Source: Flavobacteriales bacterium 33_180_T64 (GTDB taxonomy: Bacteria > Bacteroidota > Bacteroidia > Flavobacteriales > Flavobacteriaceae). From it: DNA of 64,000 bases. A model generated the notes under the pieces. That model saw nothing but the letters and a program-made list of their open reading frames with translations. It did no database searches and had not been told where the DNA came from. Below, piece by piece: positions 10,608-19,614 of the stretch. Each line of letters begins with the position of its first letter. Positions within the stretch are counted from its first letter, which is position 1. A program made the position numbers and the translations under genes. The stretch spans positions 124,001 to 188,000 of the forward strand of contig MAAQ01000022.1 of assembly GCA_002162685.1 (NCBI GenBank), written 5' to 3'.

Positions 10608-12212
10608 ATGCTTTCAAAACAAGACAAAGAACAATTAAGAGGTACCATTTTTAGACACCTTGATGGTATTGCAATAGCAACTTCTGCTTTCTCATTGCAT
10701 AAAAAAGGAGTTTTAGATTATTTACTAGAACACAAAAATGTTGAATTATCTACATTAACATCAAAATTTAATGCTAATGAAGGCTATCTCAATGTTGCAT
10801 TAAGATTACTAGCCTCACAAGGTTGGCTTACACAACATCTCAATAATAAAAACAATACGGTTACATATGAAATCAATACGTTAAGTGAACAAGCCTTCAA
10901 GTATATCCCTTTATACCAACAAGCAGTTAATTTACTTAAATATTCTGTACGCTTTCCAGATGAACGTATAGGTCTGGATGCATTTAGTGCTTTAGAAAAA
11001 GTTTTTAAGCTTTATGAAACTCAATTTGGAATGGACATTAAAAATGAAACCACTGTAGAGTATCAAATTATAAAGCATATAGAAGGTGTTATTGTTGCTC
11101 CTATCATAGTGCTTCTAGGCGTAAACGGACTCTTTCACAAGTATTTCATGGACGCATCATTTACAGCTGAAGAATACCACAAAGACCCTGAAAGCTTCAA
11201 AAAAATATTAGATTTCTTTGCACATTTAGGCTGGTTTAATAAAAAGAAAAACACTTATCAATTTACTAATGAAGGTTTGTTTTTTGCTAAACGCGCCAGT
11301 GCTTATGGTGTTACTGTATCGTATTTACCAACATTTGTTCATTTGGATGATTTAATCTTCGGAAATGAACATATCCTAAAAACGTCGTCTCCTAATGAAA
11401 CTGAAAAACATGTACATCGTGAAATGAATGTTTGGGGAAGTGGTGGAGCACATTCTACATATTTTAAAGTTATTGATGAAGTCATTATAACACTCTTTAA
11501 TAAACCTATAGATGAACAACCCAAAGGCATATTAGATATGGGTTGTGGAAATGGTGCGTTTATACAGCATATATTTGATGTTATTGAATACCAAACACGT
11601 CGTGGTAAAATGCTAGATGAACATCCTCTCCTACTTGTTGGAGCCGATTTTAATCAAGCAGCTTTAAAAGTAACAAGAGCCAATTTAATAAAAGCAGATA
11701 TTTGGGCAAAAGTGATTTGGGGAGACATAGGCAGACCCGATATTTTAGCTAATGATCTAAAAGAAGACTATAATATTGAACTCAAAGATTTACTCAATGT
11801 TCGCACATTTTTAGACCATAATCGCATTTGGGAAACACCACAAAACACAACAAATAGAGTAAGTAATTCTTCTGGAGCATATACTTCTTCTGGACAACGC
11901 ATTAGTAATAATTTGGTTGAAGATTCCTTATTAGAACATCTTACCAAATGGAAACCTTATGTAGAGCGTTTTGGATTATTAATGATAGAATTGCATACTG
12001 TAGATCCAAAATTAGTATCCAAAAATATTGGAAAAACTGCCGCAACGGCATACGATGCAACTCATGGGTATAGTGATCAATACATTTTAGAAGTAGATGT
12101 ATTTAATACAATAGCCAAAGAAGCAGGATTACACCCAGATCCTAATTATTTTTCTAAATTTCCTAATAATGAATTAGCAACAGTAAGCGTCAATCTTTTA
12201 AAAGGAAATTAA
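10608..12212 (+). CDS. Class I SAM-dependent methyltransferase-like protein with N-terminal winged-helix-like region
   Basis: 534 residues. The SAM motif I is seen as LDMGCGNGAF near residue 309, followed by a motif II-like acidic strand (LLVGADFN) and AKVIWGDIGRPD. The N-terminal ~250 residues are helical and contain two segments like the winged-helix dimerisation part of plant/fungal type O-methyltransferases (LLEHKNVELSTLTSKFNANEG, then FFAHLGWFNKKKNTYQFTNEG, each shorter than 20 when cut at the turn). It is much longer than ordinary O-methyltransferases (~350). No natural-product genes surround it; DoxX and DUF202 genes follow closely (13 nt). The acceptor is unknown. Confidence 0.6.
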   Translation: MLSKQDKEQLRGTIFRHLDGIAIATSAFSLHKKGVLDYLLEHKNVELSTLTSKFNANEGYLNVALRLLASQGWLTQHLNNKNNTVTYEINTLSEQAFKYIPLYQQAVNLLKYSVRFPDERIGLDAFSALEKVFKLYETQFGMDIKNETTVEYQIIKHIEGVIVAPIIVLLGVNGLFHKYFMDASFTAEEYHKDPESFKKILDFFAHLGWFNKKKNTYQFTNEGLFFAKRASAYGVTVSYLPTFVHLDDLIFGNEHILKTSSPNETEKHVHREMNVWGSGGAHSTYFKVIDEVIITLFNKPIDEQPKGILDMGCGNGAFIQHIFDVIEYQTRRGKMLDEHPLLLVGADFNQAALKVTRANLIKADIWAKVIWGDIGRPDILANDLKEDYNIELKDLLNVRTFLDHNRIWETPQNTTNRVSNSSGAYTSSGQRISNNLVEDSLLEHLTKWKPYVERFGLLMIELHTVDPKLVSKNIGKTAATAYDATHGYSDQYILEVDVFNTIAKEAGLHPDPNYFSKFPNNELATVSVNLLKGN

Positions 12213-12225
12213 ACAAGTTTTACTT

Positions 12226-12606
12226 ATGATAAAAAAGAATTTTACCGATTTGGCCTTACTCTTATTAAGAGTTGGTTTTGGTGGATTTATGTTAACTCAC
12301 GGAATACCCAAAATAAGTAAACTTTCTAATCCATCTGGTTTTCCTGACCCTCTTAATATTGGAGAAATGCCTTCTTTGATACTGACTATAATTGGTGAAG
12401 TTGTAGCCTCTATTTTAATTATTATTGGTTATAAAACTAAATGGGCTGCAATCCCTGCAGCTCTTACAATGCTAGTTGCTGCCTTTATTGTTCATGCTAA
12501 AGACAATATAGGGACTAAAGAACACGCCTTATTATTTCTTATTGCATTTACTGTAATATTCTTAACTGGAGCGGGTAAACTTTCAATTGATGGTCTCAAA
12601 AAATAA
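12226..12606 (+). CDS. DoxX-family membrane protein
   Basis: 126 residues, four predicted membrane helices. The opening ALLLLRVGFGGFMLTHGIPK matches the DoxX/YphA first helix (LLR-G-F/L-HG-xK). It sits 13 nt after the methyltransferase-like gene, and its TAA stop overlaps the ATG of the DUF202 gene, so the three genes look like one operon. DoxX proteins are linked with redox or quinone functions in some bacteria, but the role here is unknown. Confidence 0.8.
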   Translation: MIKKNFTDLALLLLRVGFGGFMLTHGIPKISKLSNPSGFPDPLNIGEMPSLILTIIGEVVASILIIIGYKTKWAAIPAALTMLVAAFIVHAKDNIGTKEHALLFLIAFTVIFLTGAGKLSIDGLKK

Positions 12607-12869
12607 TGAAAAACGATACGACACTTATTACACGAGATTGGTTAGCTATAGAGCGAACAAAACTTGCAAACGAACGCACTTTTCTAGCTTATTTTAGAAC
12701 ATTCCTTGTTGTTCTCGGAACTGGTGTTACAATTCTAAAATTAGATTTTTTTTCAGATATAAAATCCTACGGAATAATCCTCATTATCGTATCTGCCATT
12801 CTCTTAGGTATTGGTATATACCGATTAATTAAAGTAAGAAGAACCATTCGAAAACATTATAATCTATAA
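12606..12869 (+). CDS. DUF202 (YidH-type) small membrane protein
   Basis: 87 residues. The DUF202 hallmark is present: RTKLANERTFLAYFRTFL near residues 13-32, followed by two hydrophobic helices and a basic tail. The start codon overlaps the preceding stop (TAATG), so translation is probably coupled to the DoxX gene. Function of the family is unknown. Confidence 0.85.
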   Translation: MKNDTTLITRDWLAIERTKLANERTFLAYFRTFLVVLGTGVTILKLDFFSDIKSYGIILIIVSAILLGIGIYRLIKVRRTIRKHYNL

Positions 12870-12933
12870 TCACAAATTGTTAGCCTTTTGTGTATATTGA
12901 AACATATTAAAACACAGCACTAAAAACCGATAT

Positions 12934-13413
12934 ATGAAAGCCGTTTCTGTTGTAACTATTAGAAAAGAACTTAAACATAAATCCAATGAAGAATTAGCAG
13001 AACTATGCCTGCGTTTATCCCGTTTCAAAAAAGAAAACAAAGAACTTCTCACCTACTTATTGTTTGAATCAGATAGTGAACAAGGGTATATAGAAACTGT
13101 AAAAGAAGAGATTGACGAACAGTTTGAGCTGATCAATACAGATAGTTTTTTCTATATAAAAAAAAGTGTTCGTAAAATTTTAAGACACACAAAAAAATAC
13201 ATTAGGTATTCGCTTAACAAAGAAACCGAAGTAGAACTTCTCCTCTACTTTTGTAAAAAATTAAAAACGATGTCTCCTTCTATAAAACGTAATACAACAT
13301 TAATAAATTTGTATGAGCGTAATATGGAAGCCGTATCTAAAAAAATAGTGAACTTACATGAAGATTTACAATACGATTATACAATTGTAGCTGAAAACAT
13401 AAGAGCTTTATAA
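12934..13413 (+). CDS. Conserved-looking small helical protein, unknown function
   Basis: 159 residues, lysine- and glutamate-rich, without signal peptide or membrane segment. The pattern KSNEELAELCLRLSRFKKEN suggests an all-helical protein with repeated amphipathic helices. Codon use and length support a true gene. I do not recognise a family with confidence. It starts 64 nt after the DUF202 gene on the same strand. Confidence 0.65.
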   Translation: MKAVSVVTIRKELKHKSNEELAELCLRLSRFKKENKELLTYLLFESDSEQGYIETVKEEIDEQFELINTDSFFYIKKSVRKILRHTKKYIRYSLNKETEVELLLYFCKKLKTMSPSIKRNTTLINLYERNMEAVSKKIVNLHEDLQYDYTIVAENIRAL

Positions 13414-13646
13414 ATTCGTTAAAAAAAACTTGGCCGTAAGGGATTTTTGAATATCCATCACTTTCTTTTCTATAAAAATTATAATATAAAGCATGTAAAA
13501 GAATATATGCAAAAATACATTTTTGTATCATATATACTTTGGAATGGTAATTGAAATAAAACCAAATTAGAATCTTAAGCACCTATAAGTAAATTAACAT
13601 TTACAAAAAAATATTGTAATATTGCAACCCATTAAAAAACAAAAAA
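13414..13646. other. Intergenic region with an inverted repeat and possible promoter
   Basis: The gap contains a near-perfect inverted repeat, ATGCAAAAAT (13507-13516) and ATTTTTGTAT (13519-13528), separated by 2 nt. It also holds TAATATTG (13617-13624), one mismatch from TAnnTTTG, 22 nt before the next ATG. No small gene is convincing here. Confidence 0.4.
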
Positions 13647-14837
13647 ATGAAAAAAAGTATTTTCTTAATATTCACAACATTAGTGATTTACACGACTAGT
13701 TTTGGCCAAAGAGCGCTATCAGAACAAGTTAGCTATTTTGACGTAAGAATACCTAATAATCAGTTAGATGAATCTATTAAAACATATAATACTATTGTTG
13801 AAACACCATATACATTAACTGTTGCAGAATTAAATGCGCAATCTTTAGCAGATTTTGAAGTTGAAAAAGCAAATTATGTTAACGTGCTCAAAGAAAGTGA
13901 AATCGAATTTCAAGAACGTTTAACTAATCATGATGATGAAGTCATAAAGGCAGAAGCACGTTATGATAAAGAAATGAAAGATTTCAAAGACCTCACATTA
14001 CTAGAGCGATTAGCCTTAACAGATCAAGGGAAAAAACCAAAACTTAGAGTCCCTTCTAAACCAACATATGTAAAACCTAGAGAACCACAATATATTCAAC
14101 CAAATTTAAATGATCATCTCATCTTTGACAATAATGTTTTAGCTGATGGTGTAGTCTTATTAGGCTATGAAAAAGGTAGTGATATCCTTTTTATTATCAA
14201 CATCTCAAAAATGATATTTCAAGATAATGGCGGACAAACATTTTATAGCCAATCTACCAATTTAAAAGTAATGAAAGGTGCCGATCTTATTAATGAAAAA
14301 AACTTTGATGATGAATTTCAATTTTTAACGTCGTCTTCTAGTAATACCATTAATTTAGAACGTTATGAGAAAAATAACGTCAATAAAATAATGAAAAATA
14401 TTGGTAAATACATCAATGAAGAGTTTGGCTATATTCCAGTAGCATCATCTATAAAAATTGAATTTCCAAAGAATAAAAACAGAGCATACGATGCTTTAGA
14501 AAATGCAAAAATCAAAGCAATCTCAGCCTATAGGAAATTAAAAAAGGAAACTTCTTCAGAAATAAGAGAACGCTCAAAAACTGAGCTCGAAGCTGTTAGA
14601 GACGTTTGGAAAACAGAACTTGCAAAAGTAGATTACAACGACAAAAAAGCTGTAATGAACAAAAAAATCGCTAAGATGATTTTCTTTAATTTAATGCGTG
14701 TAGATATAAGTCTTAAAGATAAAACACAAGCCGAAGAAACTCTAGGTTTAATGCAAGAAAGGCGTATTGATTTAGATTTAGATTATAACGATAAAATAAC
14801 ATTTACAAGACTTGAAGAGCAGGTTTATAAACTATAA
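13647..14837 (+). CDS. Exported coiled-coil-rich protein of unknown function
   Basis: 396 residues with a signal peptide (cut near TTSFGQ, about residue 21). A charged helical stretch (~75-130) leads into a proline-rich linker with repeated K-P/P-x-Y units (KPKLRVPSKPTYVKP, then PREPQYIQP), then a mixed domain and a second helical part (~285-340). No lipobox, membrane anchor or known motif was seen. It is followed with essentially no gap by another exported unknown, so the pair probably act together in the periplasm or at the outer membrane. Confidence 0.7.
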   Translation: MKKSIFLIFTTLVIYTTSFGQRALSEQVSYFDVRIPNNQLDESIKTYNTIVETPYTLTVAELNAQSLADFEVEKANYVNVLKESEIEFQERLTNHDDEVIKAEARYDKEMKDFKDLTLLERLALTDQGKKPKLRVPSKPTYVKPREPQYIQPNLNDHLIFDNNVLADGVVLLGYEKGSDILFIINISKMIFQDNGGQTFYSQSTNLKVMKGADLINEKNFDDEFQFLTSSSSNTINLERYEKNNVNKIMKNIGKYINEEFGYIPVASSIKIEFPKNKNRAYDALENAKIKAISAYRKLKKETSSEIRERSKTELEAVRDVWKTELAKVDYNDKKAVMNKKIAKMIFFNLMRVDISLKDKTQAEETLGLMQERRIDLDLDYNDKITFTRLEEQVYKL

Positions 14838-14843
14838 TTGATA

Positions 14844-16292
14844 ATGAAAAGAATACTACTAACAATTATTGCTTGCTTAGCACTTAGTTTTGGTTTTGCT
14901 CAAGAGTTTAAAACAGAACATAGCAATTATTTTAATAAAGAAAGTGAAAAAGACACTTATAAAATTGTATTCCCTTCTGCCTATGGTTTTATGACATTAC
15001 ATCATTTAGATAATGTTATGATGGACAACAAAAAAACTATGGTATTGACCAAGTATGATCAATCTATGAAATCTGTTGAGACAACATCTTTTAATTTACC
15101 AAAGCTAGGCTTACGTGCTGCAGATTTAAAAGAGGTTATTGAATTAGATGATCAACTCATTTTTTTGTCAACTGTAATGCACAAAAAAATGGCTAAGCAT
15201 GAAGTTAATGTGCAAGTCTATTCAGAAAAAGAAAATACAGTAAGTGATCATAAAATTCTAGCATCTTTTACTATTGATGGGTATTCAAAATCTGGATTTT
15301 ATAACATTGCTATTTCTCCAGATCAAACTAAAATTGCGATTGTTGCTAATATGCCTTTTGTTAAGAAAACTCAAGAAAAAGTAAAAATATGGGTATATGA
15401 TAATCAATTAAACCTTCTCTGGGAACAGAGTGAAACATTAAATTACGATAGTAAGAGAGCTTATCAAGAAAATATATTTGTACAGAACTCTGGTGAAGTT
15501 GTTATGAATAAAATTAGTAATGCTTACAAAAAAACACGCCTATCTCAATTGCTAACATTTAATGGTAATTCTGTTGAGACACAATCTTTCTCTTCTCCAG
15601 GATTTTTGCCAATGGAAATGAAACTTATAAACGTACACGGCAAGTCTATGTTTACAGGTTTTTTCTGGAACGGAAAAAGTAGTGTTATTAAAATAAATAG
15701 TAAAGAAGGCAAAAATAATGATGGTGCTTTTTTATATGATTTAAGTACTAATAACTTAATTGGTATCCATGAGTGGAGCGATGATTTAAACTCTGAAGAC
15801 TTGAAAAGTCTTCATGTAGTTGATGTAAAAATCATTAATGATGATATTTTTATGATAGGTGAAAAACACCTTGAAGATAGTGAGTTTAGAAAAAATGGAA
15901 ATGCAATGACTAATGAGCTAGACTACTTATATACGTATGGTTCTAGTATTATTGTTAATTTTGACACTACAGGTACTTTAAAAGGCTTTATGCCTTTGTT
16001 TAATTCTAAACAATATAAAAACGACCAAAAAGAGAAAGGTTCATTATCTGCATTATATTTAGAAAACGGATTGCGAATATTCTCAAATAATAGCAATAAT
16101 ATTTCGTTTGACACATTTTATACTGACAACAAAGGCTCTTTTGCAAAGCCTATAATTATACCATTTGAACATGGTACAGGAACCGTACCTTATGTCTTAC
16201 CAAAAACCGTAAGAGCTGTAAAAAACTATGGAATCGTATATTATATTAGCCACTACAGAGATCGTTATTGGTTTAATAAAATGACCTGGTAG
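14844..16292 (+). CDS. Exported protein of unknown function, possibly beta-propeller-like
   Basis: 482 residues from ATG 14844. A TTG six bases upstream is also in frame, but the ATG gives a clean signal peptide (MKRILLTIIACLALSFGFAQ). The body has recurrent short strands with patterns such as SPDQTKIAIVANM and KVKIWVYDNQLNLLWEQ, which resemble blades of WD40/YVTN-type propellers. I cannot name a family. It begins 6 nt after the previous stop, so it is in an operon with it. A strong terminator follows at 16326. Confidence 0.65.
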   Translation: MKRILLTIIACLALSFGFAQEFKTEHSNYFNKESEKDTYKIVFPSAYGFMTLHHLDNVMMDNKKTMVLTKYDQSMKSVETTSFNLPKLGLRAADLKEVIELDDQLIFLSTVMHKKMAKHEVNVQVYSEKENTVSDHKILASFTIDGYSKSGFYNIAISPDQTKIAIVANMPFVKKTQEKVKIWVYDNQLNLLWEQSETLNYDSKRAYQENIFVQNSGEVVMNKISNAYKKTRLSQLLTFNGNSVETQSFSSPGFLPMEMKLINVHGKSMFTGFFWNGKSSVIKINSKEGKNNDGAFLYDLSTNNLIGIHEWSDDLNSEDLKSLHVVDVKIINDDIFMIGEKHLEDSEFRKNGNAMTNELDYLYTYGSSIIVNFDTTGTLKGFMPLFNSKQYKNDQKEKGSLSALYLENGLRIFSNNSNNISFDTFYTDNKGSFAKPIIIPFEHGTGTVPYVLPKTVRAVKNYGIVYYISHYRDRYWFNKMTW

Positions 16293-16325
16293 TAAAGTAA
16301 TATCTTAAAATGAGCTTATTAATAA

Positions 16326-16364
16326 AATTAAAAGAGGCGACCAAATTGGTTGCCTCTTTTAATT
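16326..16364 (+). terminator. Rho-independent terminator
   Basis: The arms 16326-16344 and 16346-16364 pair over nearly their full length (AATTAAAAGAGGCGACC against GGTTGCCTCTTTTAATT, one G-U). The T-rich descending arm and position 34 nt after the stop support termination of the 13.6-16.3 kb operon. Confidence 0.8.
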
Positions 16365-16665
16365 AGAGCAAACAAAACAAGGGATTAAGGGAGAGATACT
16401 TAAAGCAATATATGACAACAAATATTAAGAATAAAGACTCAAAATAAAAGTGTGAATCTGCTCTATTTCGGGAGTATATTTTATTTTATTATTTCAAAAA
16501 TTAGATTACTTTTATGCAATATTAACCTATTATGTAACCCGCTATCATTCACTTTTCAGTCAGAATTAACTCATGACAAATTGTATTTTGATTAAATTCA
16601 TTGTCTTCCATTAAAGGCAAATGAATAGGCTTTACTATTTTTTAAAAAGATAAAAATATAACTTT
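16365..16665. other. Intergenic region carrying copy A of an ~88-nt element
   Basis: This gap holds no gene. Positions 16379-16465 are clearly related to 18093-18180 upstream of the gene after next. They share the identical 14-mer AAATAAAAGTGTGA (16442-16455) and a 15-of-18 match at 16423-16440. A GTAnCCCGCTAT-like string occurs farther on (16534-16545). The element lies downstream of a terminator, so it belongs to the upstream region of the FISUMP gene. Confidence 0.65.
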
Positions 16666-18027
16666 ATGAAATTATTTATTCAACTGTTTATTCTCTTTTC
16701 TATATTCATTTTTAAAAGTTCAACTGTATACGCTCAAGGCGAACATCAAAATGAAATCTCCAAGTTTATTGCTGCCGAATTAGAGGTAAAAATGATGGTT
16801 ACAAATTACGGAAAAGGGTATTTGATGTTCGACTATGAAGACAATTCTTATAGTGTATATTCAAATTCTAGATATCTACAACTTACTACTGGAAGCGGAT
16901 TTAAGGACCCAATACTTCTTTTAGAAATGCATTCTAATTCTAAATTAGAAAAAAAAGTGATACAATCTTTTAAAGAGATTTTAAACGAAGTAAATAAGAA
17001 CTATTATCTTACTAAGGCCTATTGGAACAATTACGATGATCCCATTTACCAATTACATCCCATTTTTAGCATGAGTCTAGACATGAAAGATAACGAGACA
17101 TGGAAGGCGGAATTCAAAAATGCAGTCGAAGCAACCAAGAATAGTTTGAACCTATTTAAAGAGAAATATGTGACAAGCATGTCAAAAATGATTTGGGATA
17201 TTTATAAAAATGAAACCGATCCAGAGGTCATTCGAGAAGCATTGTTTTGGGCAAAGGATATTCATGAATTGCAACCTGACATTGATAGAACATATCTCCA
17301 TGCTTGTTTATTATCTAAGTCAGGACAAACGTTATTAGCCTTAGATAAAATTGATGAAGTTATTGAACGTTGTAAACAAGAAAAAGTAAATTATGATTTG
17401 TCTACTGCCTTAAAAAACGAGCTCCTTGCCATTGTATATACAGATGATGTGTGGTTATATAATATGAAAGTTGAAAATCAAGAATGGCAAGTTTATAATT
17501 TACGAACGACAACATTTAAAAATGGAGATAAAATCCTTCATGCACAAACTGCGCAAGAGTGGAAAGAAGCTGGAGAGAAAGGTATTCCTGCATATTGCTA
17601 TTATAATCATAATAATAAGTTTGGTTTTAAACTAGGGAAATTATACAATTGGTATGCAGTAAATGATTCACGTGGTTTGGCTCCAAAGGGATGGCATATT
17701 CCTAGTGAAGATGAATGGAATGTTCTTGTTACCTATTTTGGTAAAGATAAATTAGGAGGATATCTTAAAAGTAAAAACAATTGGGCAAATGATTACGGAA
17801 CTTCAGGAAATGGAGACAATTACCAACATTTTGATGCCCTTCCTGGTGGATGGGTTAGTGAAGATGGTGAATTTTCATATTTAGGTGAATATGGAAAATG
17901 GTGGAGCACTACTGTAGACGATGAAGGTCTAGCGGTAAGTATAACTTTCTCCGATAATTCCAGTGATGTGTACCTGCCATCTGCAAAAAAAGCAAAGGGG
18001 TATTCTGTTCGTTGTATTAAAGATTAA
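16666..18027 (+). CDS. Exported protein with C-terminal FISUMP (TIGR02145) domain
   Basis: 453 residues with a signal peptide ending at VYAQ (about 24). The middle (~190-260) has helical pairs like tetratricopeptide repeats. The C-terminal ~140 residues match the Fibrobacter succinogenes major paralogous domain: LYNWYAVNDSRGLAPKGWHI, then PSEDEWNVL, GGYLKSK, LPGGW and the terminal YSVRCIKD. FISUMP domains are common in Bacteroidetes surface proteins; molecular role unknown. No T9SS sorting domain follows. It is monocistronic by appearance, with the repeated ~88-nt element on both sides. Confidence 0.8.
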   Translation: MKLFIQLFILFSIFIFKSSTVYAQGEHQNEISKFIAAELEVKMMVTNYGKGYLMFDYEDNSYSVYSNSRYLQLTTGSGFKDPILLLEMHSNSKLEKKVIQSFKEILNEVNKNYYLTKAYWNNYDDPIYQLHPIFSMSLDMKDNETWKAEFKNAVEATKNSLNLFKEKYVTSMSKMIWDIYKNETDPEVIREALFWAKDIHELQPDIDRTYLHACLLSKSGQTLLALDKIDEVIERCKQEKVNYDLSTALKNELLAIVYTDDVWLYNMKVENQEWQVYNLRTTTFKNGDKILHAQTAQEWKEAGEKGIPAYCYYNHNNKFGFKLGKLYNWYAVNDSRGLAPKGWHIPSEDEWNVLVTYFGKDKLGGYLKSKNNWANDYGTSGNGDNYQHFDALPGGWVSEDGEFSYLGEYGKWWSTTVDDEGLAVSITFSDNSSDVYLPSAKKAKGYSVRCIKD

Positions 18028-18092
18028 ATAAATACTGTTAAACCTTTACATACTCAATGAAATAATACTAAATCCACTTAAAAAAGCGAAAT

Positions 18093-18180
18093 AAGGGACT
18101 AAAGTAAAAAGGTACAAAAGCAACAGTTAATAACAACTATTTAGAACAAAGGCTCTAAATAAAAGTGTGAGTTCAGCCTA
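18093..18180. repeat. Copy B of the ~88-nt intergenic element
   Basis: Related to 16379-16465 with nearly equal length. TATTTAGAACAAAGGCTC (18138-18155) matches copy A at 15 of 18 positions, and after one base both carry AAATAAAAGTGTGA (18157-18170). A CCGCTAT string (18222-18228) and a TATGTTTG -7-like element (18230-18237) come next, 41 nt before the ATG at 18279. Confidence 0.65.
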
Positions 18181-18278
18181 CCCTACGCAATAGTACTTGT
18201 TTTTAAATTTCAGTATTAGTACCGCTATATATGTTTGTTTCTATATCTAATTTTAAGAAACTTTAAAACATAAATATC

Positions 18279-19607
18279 ATGGCAGGGATTTTAGTAGCAA
18301 TTAGCACATCAATTGTAGCAGGACTTATCACAACCGGATTAGAAGAAGGTGCAGGATGGGTTCTCAAAGGAATTGAAGGAGACACGGGGCAATCAGAATC
18401 AGAAGCACTCGAAAAAGAACTGAGTTATATTGAAGGAGCCATCAATGGTCTTCAAAAAGAACTAGCAAAAGATACAGCATTAATTCTAAAAGAATTAAAA
18501 GCTATTCAACAACAACAGCTGTACCAAGCATGGGAAACTCGTGATAATGATTTACAAGATTATATTACAAAGGTAAATGTACAATATTCTCGTTTTTTAT
18601 CTTATGCTAAAAATCCAAATTCAACATCTAAAGCTGATGTTGCAAATCTCGTTAACGAAATTTTAGATTCAAATAGTGGTGCAGCAGTATCTCTTGCTGA
18701 AATAAACACATTACTTACTGGATCTGGACCCAATAAAGGCGTATTACAATTGTATCGAGAAATGACCGAACCAATCATTATTGACGGGAAAATTAATGGT
18801 TATGATGCCTTAAATTCATATTTTCAATACTTCATGGATGCAAGCTACGCGCAATGTCGTGCATTGTATCTTTTAATAGAAGCATTTCATTATAAAAATA
18901 ATGATGCTGTAGCTGAAGAACAATATGATAATTATCAAAAATTAGCACTTACCCAAGAAATACCATTTATTAGTAACGTACAATACTTTTTACGTGGAGA
19001 AATTCTTGGTGGATTTGTTAAACCACAAGGCTTCTTATGGGCTATATCTTTAGGAAGTATTAATGCTTCACAAGATTTTTGGGCACAAAGTGGTTATGTT
19101 TCTGGATACTCTCCTACTGAAGCTCGTGCAAAAGCTGAACGTATCTTTAGTAATTCTTTAGCACTTAAAAAGAACGAAAACAGAATTGTATTAAACATGG
19201 TATATAATACTGGATATGGCACTAGATCACCATTTAATTTAGATAGTGTACATGTTCCAATTGTATCAGCTTCACAAACGTCTCCAAGTGAAATACAACC
19301 CACAAAATCTGATCTCATAAAAATACCCTATCAAAATAAAGCCTCAGTTAACTTTTCGACTGAAGCATTGACACTTAAACGTATGGTATATACAAACGTA
19401 CCTGGCGACTCCTATCAAATGAAAGATATGAACGATCAGTCTGGTCTCGCTCCTCAAGGAGGTTCTGCTGGTAGAACTAGCTATTTTCAAAACCCAAAAT
19501 ATTTAGATCACTTGTTAATTGTTAATGAAGGCAGCAAACATAGCTCAATGGATTTCGCATGCTATCATCAACAAACAAGTTGGGCTAACGTTCGTCAAAC
19601 TAACTAG
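18279..19607 (+). CDS. Helix-rich protein of unknown family, possible membrane-active protein
   Basis: 442 residues. The start MAGILVAISTSIVAGLITTG is a glycine-rich hydrophobic helix without a normal signal peptidase site. Next comes an acidic coiled coil (~45-85), then several long amphipathic helices up to ~250, and a more beta-like, S/T/P-rich C-terminal third. The order hydrophobic helix, helical bundle, beta C-terminus recalls alpha-pore-forming toxins, but I see no diagnostic motif, so that is only a structural guess. It ends 7 nt before a glycosyltransferase gene on the same strand, so the two are likely co-expressed. Confidence 0.6.
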   Translation: MAGILVAISTSIVAGLITTGLEEGAGWVLKGIEGDTGQSESEALEKELSYIEGAINGLQKELAKDTALILKELKAIQQQQLYQAWETRDNDLQDYITKVNVQYSRFLSYAKNPNSTSKADVANLVNEILDSNSGAAVSLAEINTLLTGSGPNKGVLQLYREMTEPIIIDGKINGYDALNSYFQYFMDASYAQCRALYLLIEAFHYKNNDAVAEEQYDNYQKLALTQEIPFISNVQYFLRGEILGGFVKPQGFLWAISLGSINASQDFWAQSGYVSGYSPTEARAKAERIFSNSLALKKNENRIVLNMVYNTGYGTRSPFNLDSVHVPIVSASQTSPSEIQPTKSDLIKIPYQNKASVNFSTEALTLKRMVYTNVPGDSYQMKDMNDQSGLAPQGGSAGRTSYFQNPKYLDHLLIVNEGSKHSSMDFACYHQQTSWANVRQTN

Positions 19608-19614
19608 AAAAGAG

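Noticed and set aside
13337-13582. Minus-strand frame of 81 codons
   Set aside because: It overlaps the end of the 12934 gene and its hydrophobic, aromatic-rich translation comes from AT-rich intergenic DNA. No family resemblance or promoter.
19519-19614. Upstream ATG start for the GT4 gene
   Set aside because: It would overlap the helix-rich gene by 89 nt and the added residues do not resemble a GT-B N-terminus. GTG 19615 sits 7 nt after the upstream stop and is followed by the conserved start.
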